Part shown: positions 33,961-43,753 of the stretch, in pieces
Layout of the letters: every line of letters starts with the position of its first letter
Numbering within the stretch: the first letter of the stretch is position 1
NCBI RefSeq assembly: GCF_003149105.1
Contig: NZ_QGDS01000016.1
Span: forward strand, 1-64,000
Reading direction: 5' to 3'
DNA length: 64,000 nucleotides
Source: Faecalicatena contorta
GTDB lineage: Bacteria > Bacillota > Clostridia > Lachnospirales > Lachnospiraceae
Program-made: the position numbers and the translations under genes
The notes under the pieces: model-generated
Database searches by the model: none
The model's input: only the letters and a program-made list of their open reading frames with translations
Told to the model about the DNA's origin: nothing

Positions 33961-35943
33961 ATGAAAGTAACGATGAGAGAAATAGCAGAGGAAGCCGGTG
34001 TATCGATTGCAACGGTTTCCTTTGCCTTAAACCGGACCCGCTATGTCAGTCCGGAATTAGTAGAGCGTATTGAGCAGGTTGCACAAAGTAAAGGCTATCG
34101 AATCCAAACGCAGAAAAAGAAGCAGTTTCACAGTGGCAAGCTATCGGAGATAGCGCTGGTCATTCCGAGCGTCAAAAGTGATTTTTACGCCCATTTGATG
34201 ACCGGAGTTTCGCGCTATGCATCGGAAAAAGGATATTTAACTTCGGTTCATGTTACCAGTGATGACCGCGAGCAGGAGCGGCGCGTATTGCAGGAGATCA
34301 TCAGCAACAACCGGATTGCGGGAATTATTCTGGCTCCGGCCAGTGAAGAACGGAGTACATATGAGAAGCTGCTACAGGTCGGATCACCGCTGATCTGCAT
34401 CGAGCGAACCATTGTCGGCGCGGATGTTGGGGCAGTATTATCCGATAATGAAGATGGTGTATATAAAGGGATGGAGTATCTGATCAAACGTGGTCATGAG
34501 AATATTGCGATTTTACTCGAAGACAAACATATGTCGTGTGTTGAGGAGCGGACGGAAGGGTATCAGAAAGCACTGGAACAGTACCATATTCCTTTCCGCC
34601 AGGAATTAGTGGTGTCAGTGAATCCGTACCATCAGACAGAAATGTTTGATAAAGTAGATTTGCTGTTTAAGTGTGAGGCACCGACAGCCATCTTTGCAGC
34701 CGGAAATAAATTGACGCTGAATTTACTGCGGATGCTGGCAAAACTGGAGAAAGCATATTCTGCAGATATCTCCATCATTGGTTTTGGTGATGCACAGTGG
34801 TGTGATATGATCCGGCCATCGCTGACCTGTCTCAGGCAGGATCAGGAGCGGATCAGCCGGGAAGCAGTCCGCTGCACTATCGAACAGATCGCGGTGGGCA
34901 GCGGCCCGGACATCGGAACGAAACGGATTCCGATGGAATTGTGGATTGGTGATTCGGTACAGAATATTGCCCGGGGACCATTTGGTGAACGATCCGAATA
35001 CCCAGGCGAGATTGTGCTGTCAGAAGAAGATTCGACGCGGCTCAAACTAGGCCGCTATAAAGTTGGAATTTCATTTCACTATGGCGGAGATGATTGGACG
35101 ACACTTCATGAGCGTGCACTGGTTGAAACCCTGAATGGATATGGCATTCAGGTCCTCTCAGTGATGGATGCACACTTTGATGCCAAACTGCAGGAAGCGC
35201 AGTTAAAAGGGCTGATGATGCAGAATCCGGATGTCATCATCGCTGTACCGGTTGAGGAAGAAAAAACTGCCAGTGTGTTTAAAGAAGTGGCGGAGAAAAC
35301 CAAACTGGTGTTGATCAACAGCATGCCCAAAGGCTTTACCAGAGATGACTATGCATGTTGGATATCGGTTAATGAACGCGAGAATGGCGAGAGCGCGGCC
35401 CGGATCCTGGGGGATTACTTTGTCAATAAAGGCAGCGGAAAAGTGGCCATGCTGATACACGGTGCAGAATACTTTGCGACCAAGCAACGGGATTTTTTTG
35501 CCCGGCAAACCTTAGAAGAAGATTATCCGGGGATCGAAATTATAGCTAGTGAATCATTTGGTAAAATTGAGAATGCCTATCAGGCATGTTATACCATGAT
35601 GGAATCGAACCCGGAGATTGAGGGAATCTACGTGACCTGGGAGCGGCCGGCGCTGGAGGCAATCCGGGCGCTTAAAGATATGGGCCGGCAGGATGTTGTA
35701 ATCTCGACGACCGATCTTGACTATGAAATTGCCAGAATGCTGTGGCATGATGACATGGTCATCGGCCTCAGTTCACAGCGTCCGTATGACCAGGGAGTGA
35801 CCGCTGCGATTGAAACCGCGAAAGTTTTGTTGGGCAAACAAAACAGTAAATGCATCGGCGTGTCGCCTTATCGAATAAACAAAGAAAACCTGGAAAAAGC
35901 ATGGAAAGATCTGAAGAGAACCAAAATGCCGGATTTTAGTTAA
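33961..35943 (+). CDS. LacI-family regulator with an extra C-terminal binding-protein domain (paralogue 2)
   Basis: A 660-aa paralogue of the preceding regulator with the same three-part layout: HTH (MREIAEEAGVSIATVSFALN), LacI ligand domain, IARGPFGE linker, and a C-terminal periplasmic-binding-like domain (GRYKVGISFHY, LSVMDAHFD, VTWERPALEAIRAL, STTDLDYEIA, SSQRPYDQG). The C-terminal domains of the two paralogues look more alike than their middle domains. GGGAGAAT lies upstream of the ATG. It ends at a terminator just before the dehydrogenase-transporter operon. Confidence 0.85.
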   Translation: MKVTMREIAEEAGVSIATVSFALNRTRYVSPELVERIEQVAQSKGYRIQTQKKKQFHSGKLSEIALVIPSVKSDFYAHLMTGVSRYASEKGYLTSVHVTSDDREQERRVLQEIISNNRIAGIILAPASEERSTYEKLLQVGSPLICIERTIVGADVGAVLSDNEDGVYKGMEYLIKRGHENIAILLEDKHMSCVEERTEGYQKALEQYHIPFRQELVVSVNPYHQTEMFDKVDLLFKCEAPTAIFAAGNKLTLNLLRMLAKLEKAYSADISIIGFGDAQWCDMIRPSLTCLRQDQERISREAVRCTIEQIAVGSGPDIGTKRIPMELWIGDSVQNIARGPFGERSEYPGEIVLSEEDSTRLKLGRYKVGISFHYGGDDWTTLHERALVETLNGYGIQVLSVMDAHFDAKLQEAQLKGLMMQNPDVIIAVPVEEEKTASVFKEVAEKTKLVLINSMPKGFTRDDYACWISVNERENGESAARILGDYFVNKGSGKVAMLIHGAEYFATKQRDFFARQTLEEDYPGIEIIASESFGKIENAYQACYTMMESNPEIEGIYVTWERPALEAIRALKDMGRQDVVISTTDLDYEIARMLWHDDMVIGLSSQRPYDQGVTAAIETAKVLLGKQNSKCIGVSPYRINKENLEKAWKDLKRTKMPDFS

Positions 35944-35954
35944 AAAAATACTCG

Positions 35955-35993
35955 AAAAACACATGTTTTTACGTAAAAACATGTGTTTTTTAT
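35955..35993 (+). terminator. Terminator after regulator 2
   Basis: A near-perfect palindrome, AAAAACACATGTTTTT against AAAAACATGTGTTTTT, with a T-rich tail. It isolates the regulator from the transport operon. Confidence 0.85.
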
Positions 35994-36011
35994 TTAATCA
36001 AAGAAAATCCA

Positions 36012-36043
36012 TTGACGATAAAATAGACTGATGTTATATTTTA
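36012..36043 (+). promoter_or_regulatory. Promoter of the dehydrogenase / ABC transporter operon
   Basis: TTGACG (36012-36017), a 17-nt spacer, then TATATT (36035-36040), with a leader of about 95 nt. TAAAAT (36019-36024) and ATTTTA (36038-36043) half-sites resemble those at the regulator 2 promoter, although the spacing differs. Confidence 0.65.
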
Positions 36044-36140
36044 CACAAATAGACAGTAAAAGTAATCTTTTTGTAGTAAAAACAACGAAAACAAGAACTG
36101 GGAAAGGTTATTTTTAACTAAAAAGAAAGGAGTGATGGCA

Positions 36141-37169
36141 GTGCTTGCAGCTAAATTGCCGTGTAAAGAAACCATTAAAGTGCTCGAAGAACCGATTCCG
36201 GTTCCAAAGAAAGGGGAGGTTTTAGTTAAAATGAAGGCATCAGCCCTCTGCCGCAGTGATTTGCATCGCTATCATGGCGTAGCGATTTTTGATGAGGATG
36301 ATGAAGCGGCAAATATAACGCCGGGACATGAGCCCTGTGGGATTGTAGAGACGCTTGGTGAAGGAGTAACAAGAGTGAAAAAGGGGGACCGGGTGGCGGT
36401 ATACCTGGGACTAGGCTGTGGGATTTGCCCGGATTGCCTGCGCGGCGATATCATGCTGTGCCCTGAATTTGGATGCATCGGCTTTGCCGTAAACGGAGCC
36501 CATGCGGATTACATGACGATTCCGGAAGAGAATTGTCTGTTACTTCCGGAAGGAATGGATTACATAACCGGAGCACTTGCTACTGACGTTGGTGGAACCT
36601 TATATACGGCTTGTAAAAGAGTAGAACTTAATGGAACCAAAACAGTCGTCATCATCGGCTGTGGACCGATGGGCAGCGGCGGCATCTTAATGGCCAAGGG
36701 CTTTGGCGCAGCTGTGATTGCAGTTGACACCGATGATGAAAGACTGAAAATGGCAGCTGAGCTTGGTGCCGATCATGTTATCAATCCGATTAAAGACAAT
36801 ACCGATCAGATTGTCAAAAAAATTACCGGCGGCGTCGGAGCTGATGCCGCAATTGTAACTGCCGGTGGCAGCGTACCACTTAATTCAGCCCTGAACGTAA
36901 TTCGGACCAAAGGCCAGGTGGCCCTGATTGCCGAATCGAATGAAGCGGTGATCGATCCCAGCAATCAGTTCGTCAGAACACTTGCTGAGCTAAAAGGGTG
37001 CTGGTATTTCAACCGCGGAGACTGGGAAGAGATTGCCAATTTTATCGTTGATAAGAAGATTGATCTAAACAAAATCTCCAGTCACACCTATCCAATCTCA
37101 GAAGCAGCAACGGCATTTCCGTTGTTTGATTCAGGAAAGACACAAAAAGTAGTTTTTGTTTGGGAATAA
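36141..37169 (+). CDS. Zinc-dependent medium-chain alcohol/polyol dehydrogenase
   Basis: NAD(P)-dependent MDR-family dehydrogenase of about 342 aa. It has the catalytic-zinc Cys in SALCRSDLHRYHG, the GHEPCGIVETLGEGV motif, the structural-zinc cysteines of GCGICPDCLRGDIMLCPEFGC, and the Rossmann motif VVIIGCGPMGSGG. It probably oxidises a hydroxyl of the imported sugar or polyol. GTG 36141 (MLAAKLPCK) lies 8 nt after AGGAG; ATG 36135 is only two bases from it. Confidence 0.85.
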   Translation: MLAAKLPCKETIKVLEEPIPVPKKGEVLVKMKASALCRSDLHRYHGVAIFDEDDEAANITPGHEPCGIVETLGEGVTRVKKGDRVAVYLGLGCGICPDCLRGDIMLCPEFGCIGFAVNGAHADYMTIPEENCLLLPEGMDYITGALATDVGGTLYTACKRVELNGTKTVVIIGCGPMGSGGILMAKGFGAAVIAVDTDDERLKMAAELGADHVINPIKDNTDQIVKKITGGVGADAAIVTAGGSVPLNSALNVIRTKGQVALIAESNEAVIDPSNQFVRTLAELKGCWYFNRGDWEEIANFIVDKKIDLNKISSHTYPISEAATAFPLFDSGKTQKVVFVWE

Positions 37170-37187
37170 GAAAAGGAGGAAGGTATT

Positions 37188-38351
37188 ATGAAGAGAAAAG
37201 TAATAGCAATATTATTGTGTGTTGGGTTAGTCGCAGGAATGTTAAGCGGGTGCGGATCTGAGACAGATTCAAAACCAGCTGCTGAGACGGAGAAGAAATC
37301 AGAAGTCAATGCGGATGATTACCCCGAACTGGATCTGAAGCCAACCGAGGCGCTGAGTGTCAGCACCGAGGGTGTGAAAGCGGTAGCTCCTTCTGCGTTC
37401 ACCATAACCGATGAAGAAGCAAAGAAATTAAAAGAAGGCAATTACAAGGTAGCATTTTCTTATCATACCCAGAGCGATACTTGTAATCAAACCAAAGTAG
37501 CTTCAGCGACCAAAATGCTGGAAGACTGGGGAATTGAAGTGGTTTCTGTAACCGATGCAAACTTTGATGCGGCGACACAGACCGACCAGATTGAAAGCAT
37601 CATGGCAAAAAAGCCAGATGTTCTGTTTGTTATGCCTTATGATGCAGATGCCTGCGCTTCAGTACTGAATGCGAATGTAAAGAATACCGATACCAAACTG
37701 GTATTTATGGAAAATGTAGCATCTGGTTTTAAAGCTGGCGAGGATTATGTCGGCTGTGCCAGCTCTGACAGCTATGGTAATGGGAAGGCCTGTGCGGATA
37801 TTATGGCAAAAGAAATCGGCTATCAGGGTAAAGTAGCGATTATGTTTTATGACCTGGTATACCCGGTAACCAATGAACGCGACCGTGGCTTTAAGGAAAC
37901 AATCGAAAACGATTACCCAAAGATTGAAATTGTTATGGAGGCTGGTTTTACCGATCCGAGTGATACAGGTACTGTTGCCGATGCGATTCTGGCAAAACAC
38001 TCTGATTTGGATGGCATCTACGCATCCTGGGATATTCCGGCTGAAGGTGCAATCGCATCAGCGAATTCACTGGGAATGAACGATTTGATTATTACTTGCT
38101 GCGATCTCGGAGATACAGCGGCGAAGAGTATTGCGGAAGATGGTATGATCCGCGGCGCCGGTGCGCCTCGTTCACCAGAACAGGGGGAAGCAGAAGCATT
38201 AATCGCGGCTTACGCATTATTGGGAAAAGAACTGCCTTCGACTTTCGTAACGCCGCCAGCTCTACCAGTTGTGAAATCAAACGTGCTTGAGTCATATAAG
38301 ACCAGCTATGGAGTGGAAGCACCAGACTGGTTAAAAGATATAGCGAAATAG
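37188..38351 (+). CDS. Sugar ABC transporter substrate-binding lipoprotein
   Basis: A 387-aa extracytoplasmic binding protein of the periplasmic-binding type 1 (ribose/galactose, CUT2) class. It has a lipoprotein signal with lipobox LSGCG (Cys about 22) and an acidic linker, then NYKVAFSYHTQ, VVSVTDANFD, KPDVLFVMPYDAD and YASWDIPAEGAI. The same block order is present in the C-terminal domains of both upstream LacI proteins. The ligand is unknown. AAGGAGGAAGG lies upstream of the ATG. Confidence 0.9.
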   Translation: MKRKVIAILLCVGLVAGMLSGCGSETDSKPAAETEKKSEVNADDYPELDLKPTEALSVSTEGVKAVAPSAFTITDEEAKKLKEGNYKVAFSYHTQSDTCNQTKVASATKMLEDWGIEVVSVTDANFDAATQTDQIESIMAKKPDVLFVMPYDADACASVLNANVKNTDTKLVFMENVASGFKAGEDYVGCASSDSYGNGKACADIMAKEIGYQGKVAIMFYDLVYPVTNERDRGFKETIENDYPKIEIVMEAGFTDPSDTGTVADAILAKHSDLDGIYASWDIPAEGAIASANSLGMNDLIITCCDLGDTAAKSIAEDGMIRGAGAPRSPEQGEAEALIAAYALLGKELPSTFVTPPALPVVKSNVLESYKTSYGVEAPDWLKDIAK

Positions 38352-38361
38352 AGGTGAACCA

Positions 38362-39858
38362 ATGGCGGATTATGTATTGGAACTAGAACAGATCCAAAAA
38401 TCTTTTGGTGGAGTTCCGGTCTTAAAAGGTGTAGATTTTCGACTGAAACGGGGCAGTATACACGCACTGGTGGGCGGCAATGGAGCAGGTAAATCAACGC
38501 TGATGAAAATACTGACAGGAGTTTATACCAAAGATCAGGGTCACTGTAAAATCAACGGACAAAACGTCACCATTCATAATTACAATGAAGCCAAGAAAAG
38601 AGGAATCAGCTTAATTTTTCAGGAATTAAGCCTGATTCCCACCTTAACAGTGGCGGAGAACATATATCTAAACAAAGAAATTAAAAAAAAGGGTTTGATT
38701 GATTATAAAACAATGAACCAGAAATCTTCAGAATTATTAAACAGTCTGGGAATTGATATGGATGTCAGGGAAAAAGTGCAGAATTTAAGTGTGGGATTCT
38801 GCCAGCTGATTGAAATAGCGAAGGCCTTATCCAACAATACTTCTGTGCTGGTCATGGACGAACCGACAGCTTCACTGTCTGACAAAGAGACCGAAGTGTT
38901 ATTCGGGATCATTGCAGACCTGAAAAAGAAAGGAATTTCAATCGTTTACATCTCACATCGGATGAAGGAGATCTTTCGGATATCTGATGAGATTTCGGTT
39001 CTGTATGGCGGTGAGATAATCGCCAGTAAAACGACCGAAGAGTATACTTTGGAATCGTTGATAGATTATATGATGGGTGGCAAGAAAAATGAGCAGTCGA
39101 TGATCTGGAAAGAACGCTCCAGTCCGATTGGAAGCAAGAACCTGCTGGAGGTTAAATCGCTTTCCGTCGGCAACATGGTTAAAAATATTTCCTTTGAACT
39201 CAAAGAAGGCGAAGTACTGGGACTGGCCGGTCTGATGGGAAGTGGGCGGACCGAGGTGCTGGAGACGATCTTCGGCATACGCAAAAAGTCCTCAGGCGAA
39301 ATTATCATGGATGGCAAGCCGGTTCATTTCCGCAATGTGCGGCAGGCCATTCGCGGGAAGGCGGCTCTGGTACCAGAAGACCGGCGTCGTCAGGGATTGG
39401 TTTTGATGCACGAACTACGGGAAAATCTTATCTTAACCGATCTTGATAAAGTCAAGAAAAAAGGATTTATACATCCCCCGACTGTCAATGAAGTGAGTAA
39501 GAAGGCGATTCAGGATTTTGTGATTAAAGCCGACAGCGTTCGGACTAAAATTTTTCATCTGTCAGGTGGGAATCAACAAAAAGTAGTTTTGGCAAAATGG
39601 TTGAATACCGGTCCTAAGCTCTTAATGCTGGATGAGCCAACCGCCGGGGTGGACGTTGCTGCGAAAGGTGAAATCATCGAAATTATCAGGCAGTTTGTCA
39701 ACCGTGGACATAGTGTCATCTTTGTCTCCTCTGAATTGGCGGAGATGATGGCGATCTGCGACCGGGTGATCGTGCTGCGGGACGGTGTTAAGACTGGGGA
39801 ATTAACACACGAAGAAATTGATACAGAGGAGGTATTGCAGCGTGCAATTCAAAAGTAA
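38362..39858 (+). CDS. Sugar ABC transporter ATPase (two-domain, CUT2)
   Basis: A 498-aa duplicated ATPase like RbsA/MglA. The first half has Walker A GGNGAGKSTLMK, Walker B VLVMDEPTASLSD and the H-loop. The second half has a degenerate P-loop (GLMGSGRTEVLE), signature LSGGNQQKVVLAKWL and LLMLDEPTAGVDVAAK. It energises the permease encoded next, which starts inside its 3' end. Confidence 0.94.
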   Translation: MADYVLELEQIQKSFGGVPVLKGVDFRLKRGSIHALVGGNGAGKSTLMKILTGVYTKDQGHCKINGQNVTIHNYNEAKKRGISLIFQELSLIPTLTVAENIYLNKEIKKKGLIDYKTMNQKSSELLNSLGIDMDVREKVQNLSVGFCQLIEIAKALSNNTSVLVMDEPTASLSDKETEVLFGIIADLKKKGISIVYISHRMKEIFRISDEISVLYGGEIIASKTTEEYTLESLIDYMMGGKKNEQSMIWKERSSPIGSKNLLEVKSLSVGNMVKNISFELKEGEVLGLAGLMGSGRTEVLETIFGIRKKSSGEIIMDGKPVHFRNVRQAIRGKAALVPEDRRRQGLVLMHELRENLILTDLDKVKKKGFIHPPTVNEVSKKAIQDFVIKADSVRTKIFHLSGGNQQKVVLAKWLNTGPKLLMLDEPTAGVDVAAKGEIIEIIRQFVNRGHSVIFVSSELAEMMAICDRVIVLRDGVKTGELTHEEIDTEEVLQRAIQK

Positions 39859-40795
39859 GAAAAAAATAGATCTATATCAGCATATGGTTTACATCATTTT
39901 TGTAATCGTCCTGATATTTTTCGCAATCTGGTTAGGTCCCAGCTTCTTTTCTATGTCCAATCTACTGAATATTACCAGACAAACGGCGATGGTATCGGTT
40001 ATGGCGGTGGCGATGACCTATGTAATTGCCAGCGGTCAGATCGATCTCTCGATTGGCGCGGTAGTTGCATTGTCTTCGCTGATTGCGGCGTGGCTGCTGG
40101 AAAGAACCGACAATATTTTGTTGGCACTTGCGTGCTCATTAGGGGTTGGACTGATCGTCGGAATTGTCAATGGTCTGCTGGTAACTTACCTCAAGATTCC
40201 GGCATTCCTGGCCACTCTCGGAACCCAAAGTATTATCCGGGGATCGGCGATGTGGCTGACCGCAACCAAGGCAATCACGATCCGCAATACAACTTTCAAC
40301 AATATCTTTGGCATGGGAACACTGGCGGGAATACCAATTGTATTTATCTGGACGGCGCTCGCTCTTTTGATCGGCCATATCGCCCTGCGGTATATGTCAT
40401 ATGGCAAAAAAGTGCTTTCGATTGGTGGCAACGAAACATCTGCCTTTTATTCTGGAATTAACATCATCCGCATCAAAATCACAGTCTTTGCAGTGATGGG
40501 CCTGTCGGCGGCATTTGCGGGTATCATTTATTCGGCCAGAATGCAGACAGCTCGTTATACTTACGGCGAAGGTGATGAAATGAATGTTATCGCTTCAGTC
40601 GTTTTGGGCGGTACCTCGATGGCCGGAGGAAGTGGAAATATTATTGAAGCTGTGGTGGGTTCACTGTTGCTGGGAATCATCAACAACGGTCTGATCATCG
40701 GTGGGCTTGACGCCAGTCAGCAGCAGGTGGTCCGCGGATGTATTATCATTCTAGCCGTTGCACTCAGTACATTTAACACGAAAAAACAATCTTAA
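39842..40795 (+). CDS. Sugar ABC transporter permease (CUT2)
   Basis: A 317-aa polytopic permease of the RbsC/BPD_transp_2 family with ASGQIDLSIGAVVAL, GLLVTYLKIPAFLATLGT and ASVVLGGTSMAGGSG. The GTG at 39842 is the likely start, because GAGGAGG lies 8 nt upstream; this overlaps the ATPase gene by 17 bp, a common arrangement. Partner of the two preceding gene products. Confidence 0.92.
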   Translation: MQFKSKKKIDLYQHMVYIIFVIVLIFFAIWLGPSFFSMSNLLNITRQTAMVSVMAVAMTYVIASGQIDLSIGAVVALSSLIAAWLLERTDNILLALACSLGVGLIVGIVNGLLVTYLKIPAFLATLGTQSIIRGSAMWLTATKAITIRNTTFNNIFGMGTLAGIPIVFIWTALALLIGHIALRYMSYGKKVLSIGGNETSAFYSGINIIRIKITVFAVMGLSAAFAGIIYSARMQTARYTYGEGDEMNVIASVVLGGTSMAGGSGNIIEAVVGSLLLGIINNGLIIGGLDASQQQVVRGCIIILAVALSTFNTKKQS

Positions 40796-40814
40796 AATAA
40801 AGGAGACGACAATT

Positions 40815-41654
40815 ATGAAATATGCATTTAATACTTGGGCTTACAGTCATTTTCCATGCTGGGTACCATCATATTCTTTCGAAGAAACAATAACGAGACT
40901 TGCAAAAATCGGCTATGACGGAGTTGAGATAGGTTGTGCACAACCGCAGGCATGGCCTTATTATATCAACGCTGAACGCAGGAAAGAGATGAAAAAGTGC
41001 CTGCAGGATAACCAGATTGCAGTGGCGTCGATGTTGCCGGCTCCTGGTGGCGGTCCTGGTGGAAATATCGCATCCGCTTGCAAGGAAGAGCGCGAGTGGA
41101 CCAGACAGTACTGGAAAGACTGTGTTGAACTGGGGGTGGAAATCGGAGAGTGCAAGACACTGCTCTGCGTGTGCGGCTGGTACATTTATGGAACCAAAGA
41201 AAGAGATGCCTGGAATTGGGCGATGGAGGGGCTTTCGGATGTTGCCGATTATGCGGCAAAAAGCGGCGTAACATTAATGCTTGAGCCGACTGCTTCTGAC
41301 AGTAACCTGGTTGAATCCTGCGAGGATGCGATTAACATGATGGAAGACGTCGGCAAAGCAAATGTCAAGCTGATGTTCGATACCACCCATGCACTCTATC
41401 GCAATGAGGTTCCGACAGATTATGTATATCAGATGGGAGCAGATTTAAAACACGTACATATGGCGGATTACAACCGTGAAGCTCCAGGTACCAATGGATG
41501 TGATTTTGTAGCGATCATGCAGGCTTTGAAAGATATTAATTACGATGGATATGTAGCAATGGAAAACGGATTCCCATCAAGGTCCTGCCATCCAGATTCG
41601 GTTGCCAGAATGTCGCTTGAAAATTTGAAAGCAATTGAGCAGTCATTAAAATAA
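40815..41654 (+). CDS. Sugar phosphate isomerase/epimerase-like TIM-barrel protein 1
   Basis: A 279-aa xylose-isomerase-like barrel. It has NTWAYSHFPCWVPSYSFEETI, IGYDGVEIG, then metal-site elements LMLEPTASDSN (Glu), MFDTTHALY (Asp/His), LKHVHMADYN (His) and YVAMENGF (Glu). These ligands fit a divalent-metal keto-sugar epimerase or isomerase. The ATG at 40815 has AAAGGAGA about 9 nt upstream. Its specific substrate cannot be assigned. Confidence 0.85.
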   Translation: MKYAFNTWAYSHFPCWVPSYSFEETITRLAKIGYDGVEIGCAQPQAWPYYINAERRKEMKKCLQDNQIAVASMLPAPGGGPGGNIASACKEEREWTRQYWKDCVELGVEIGECKTLLCVCGWYIYGTKERDAWNWAMEGLSDVADYAAKSGVTLMLEPTASDSNLVESCEDAINMMEDVGKANVKLMFDTTHALYRNEVPTDYVYQMGADLKHVHMADYNREAPGTNGCDFVAIMQALKDINYDGYVAMENGFPSRSCHPDSVARMSLENLKAIEQSLK

Positions 41655-41698
41655 AGACTGAGAGATTCGAAGTGAGAAAACGAGAGAGGATGGAAAAG

Positions 41699-42730
41699 AT
41701 GATCAATATAGGAGTAATCGGTTGCGGTAAAATCGCTCAGGTCAGACACCTGCCGGAATATGCAGATCATAAAGATGCCAATATCAAAGCGGTCTTTGAC
41801 TTATGTAAAGAGCGTGCCGATCAAATTGCTGTTGAATATGGAGCCAAGAGTTATGATTCCTGGCAGGAGCTGTTGGTAGACCCGGAGATCGACGCAGTCA
41901 GTGTGTGCGCAGCCAATGCGGTTCATTGTGAGATCACAGTCGCAGCGCTGCGGGCTGGAAAACATGTACTCTGCGAAAAGCCGATGGCAATCAAGCTGAG
42001 CGAATGTGAGGAGATGGTAAAGGTTGCCAATGAGACCGGCAAATATCTGATGATCGGCCACAATCAACGTTTGGCCAAGGCGCATGCCAAGGCACGTGAG
42101 TTGATCCTAAGTGGCGAGATTGGTGATATCGTAACTTTTGAAACAAGGTTCGGCCACAGTGGTCCGGAGACCTGGGTAATCGACAGCAACAACATCTGGT
42201 TCTTCGATAAGAAAACTGCAGTGTTTGGAGCACTGGCAGATCTCGGCATCCACAAAACCGATTTGATCCAGTTTCTAACCGAGCAGAAAGTAAAGGAAGT
42301 ATCGGCATTCGTCGGTACTCTGCAAAAAGCATATGCCAGCGGGACTCCAATCGGTGTCGATGACAATGCCATCTGCATTTATAGGATGGACGGCGGAGCA
42401 GTTGGGACGATGACAGCCAGCTGGACCTGCTATGGACCTGAAGATAATTCAACAGTGCTCTATGGCACTGAAGGAATCATGCGGATTTACGATGATCCTG
42501 AATACTCGATTATCATTCAAAAGAAAGATGGAACAGAGATTAACTATCAGGTCGATCAAATTCAAACTAATGACAATCAAACCAAATCCGGTGTAATCGA
42601 CTTATGGATGGAATCGCTGATTGAGCAGAAGCCGCCGGAGATTTCCGGAGAAGAGGCTTTAAGTGCGATGAAAGCGGTCTTTGCAGCGATGGAATCCAGT
42701 GAGACCGGCCAGCGAATCGTGATTCAATAG
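41699..42730 (+). CDS. Gfo/Idh/MocA family oxidoreductase
   Basis: A 343-aa NAD(P)-dependent sugar or cyclitol dehydrogenase. The Rossmann start INIGVIGCGKIAQVRHLPEY and the family motif HVLCEKPMAI are present, as is ADLGIHKTDL with the catalytic-type histidine. GAGAGGA lies 8 nt before the ATG chosen here; in-frame upstream ATG codons are too close to it. With a TIM-barrel isomerase on each side it resembles inositol- or keto-sugar-type pathways. Confidence 0.88.
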   Translation: MINIGVIGCGKIAQVRHLPEYADHKDANIKAVFDLCKERADQIAVEYGAKSYDSWQELLVDPEIDAVSVCAANAVHCEITVAALRAGKHVLCEKPMAIKLSECEEMVKVANETGKYLMIGHNQRLAKAHAKARELILSGEIGDIVTFETRFGHSGPETWVIDSNNIWFFDKKTAVFGALADLGIHKTDLIQFLTEQKVKEVSAFVGTLQKAYASGTPIGVDDNAICIYRMDGGAVGTMTASWTCYGPEDNSTVLYGTEGIMRIYDDPEYSIIIQKKDGTEINYQVDQIQTNDNQTKSGVIDLWMESLIEQKPPEISGEEALSAMKAVFAAMESSETGQRIVIQ

Positions 42731-42741
42731 GAGGATGTAAG

Positions 42742-43731
42742 ATGACAAGACCAATTACGCTGGCTTCTGGGCAATTCGGTGATATGTCCCTTGAAGCTTT
42801 GTGCAAAATGACATCAGAAATCGGATACCAGGGACTGGAATTGGCGACGCATGCCCACTTTGATGTTGCCAGGGCGCTCGAAGATCCAGGCTATATTCCG
42901 CAGATAAAATCAGTGTTGGCGGCACATAACCTGAACTGTTATGCGATTTCGGCCCATCTGACCGGCCAATGTGTCGGTGATGTCTGGGATCCCCGGCTTG
43001 ACAATTTTGCTCCGGCAGAATTGTCTGGGAATCCGGAAGAAATTCGTAAGTGGGCGGTGCAGGAAATGATTCGTACGGTCAAAGCCGCGCATCAAATGGG
43101 GGTTAAGGTGATTACCTGCTTCACCGGTTCGCCAATCTGGGCCTGGTGGTATTCCTATCCTCAGACTACCCCACAGATGATTGAGGACGGATTTCAGCTA
43201 ATCTATGATCTCTGGACCCCGATTTTTGATATGTTTGACCAGTACGATATTAAATTTGCACTGGAGGTTCATCCAACGGAAATCGCATTTGACTATTACT
43301 CGACTCAGATGTTGCTGAAAAAATTCAAATATCGGAAAACACTGGGCATCAATTACGATCCCAGTCATCTGGTCTGGCAGGGCGTCAATGAGCTGGCTTT
43401 CCTTAGAGAATTTGCCGATCGGATTTATCATGTTCATGTCAAAGACGTCAAGATGAACCGCAATGAAAAGGCGGGGATTCTCGGCTCGCATCTGGAGTTT
43501 GGCGACACCAGACGGGGATGGAATTTCGTATCGGTCGGCCACGGCGATGTAGATTTCGATGGAATCATCCGCGAACTGAACCAGATGGGGTACGATGGGC
43601 CGCTTTCGGTTGAGTGGGAAGACTCGGGAATGAAGCGCGAATTAGGTGCGGCGGAATCTTTTGAATATATCAACCAGATGAATTTTACACCATCTAATAT
43701 AGCGTTTGATGCCGCTCTAAAAGCAGAATAA
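42742..43731 (+). CDS. Sugar phosphate isomerase/epimerase-like TIM-barrel protein 2
   Basis: A 329-aa xylose-isomerase-like barrel, distinct from the first one. Visible metal-site elements: FALEVHPTEIAFD (Glu), INYDPSHLVWQG (Asp/His), IYHVHVKDVKMN (His) and LSVEWEDSGM (Glu). Related proteins co-occur with Gfo/Idh/MocA enzymes in pathways that work on 3-keto sugars, cyclitols or C-glycosides. AGGAGG precedes the ATG. Last gene of the operon. Confidence 0.85.
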   Translation: MTRPITLASGQFGDMSLEALCKMTSEIGYQGLELATHAHFDVARALEDPGYIPQIKSVLAAHNLNCYAISAHLTGQCVGDVWDPRLDNFAPAELSGNPEEIRKWAVQEMIRTVKAAHQMGVKVITCFTGSPIWAWWYSYPQTTPQMIEDGFQLIYDLWTPIFDMFDQYDIKFALEVHPTEIAFDYYSTQMLLKKFKYRKTLGINYDPSHLVWQGVNELAFLREFADRIYHVHVKDVKMNRNEKAGILGSHLEFGDTRRGWNFVSVGHGDVDFDGIIRELNQMGYDGPLSVEWEDSGMKRELGAAESFEYINQMNFTPSNIAFDAALKAE

Positions 43732-43753
43732 TACGATTTAGAATTCAATGATA

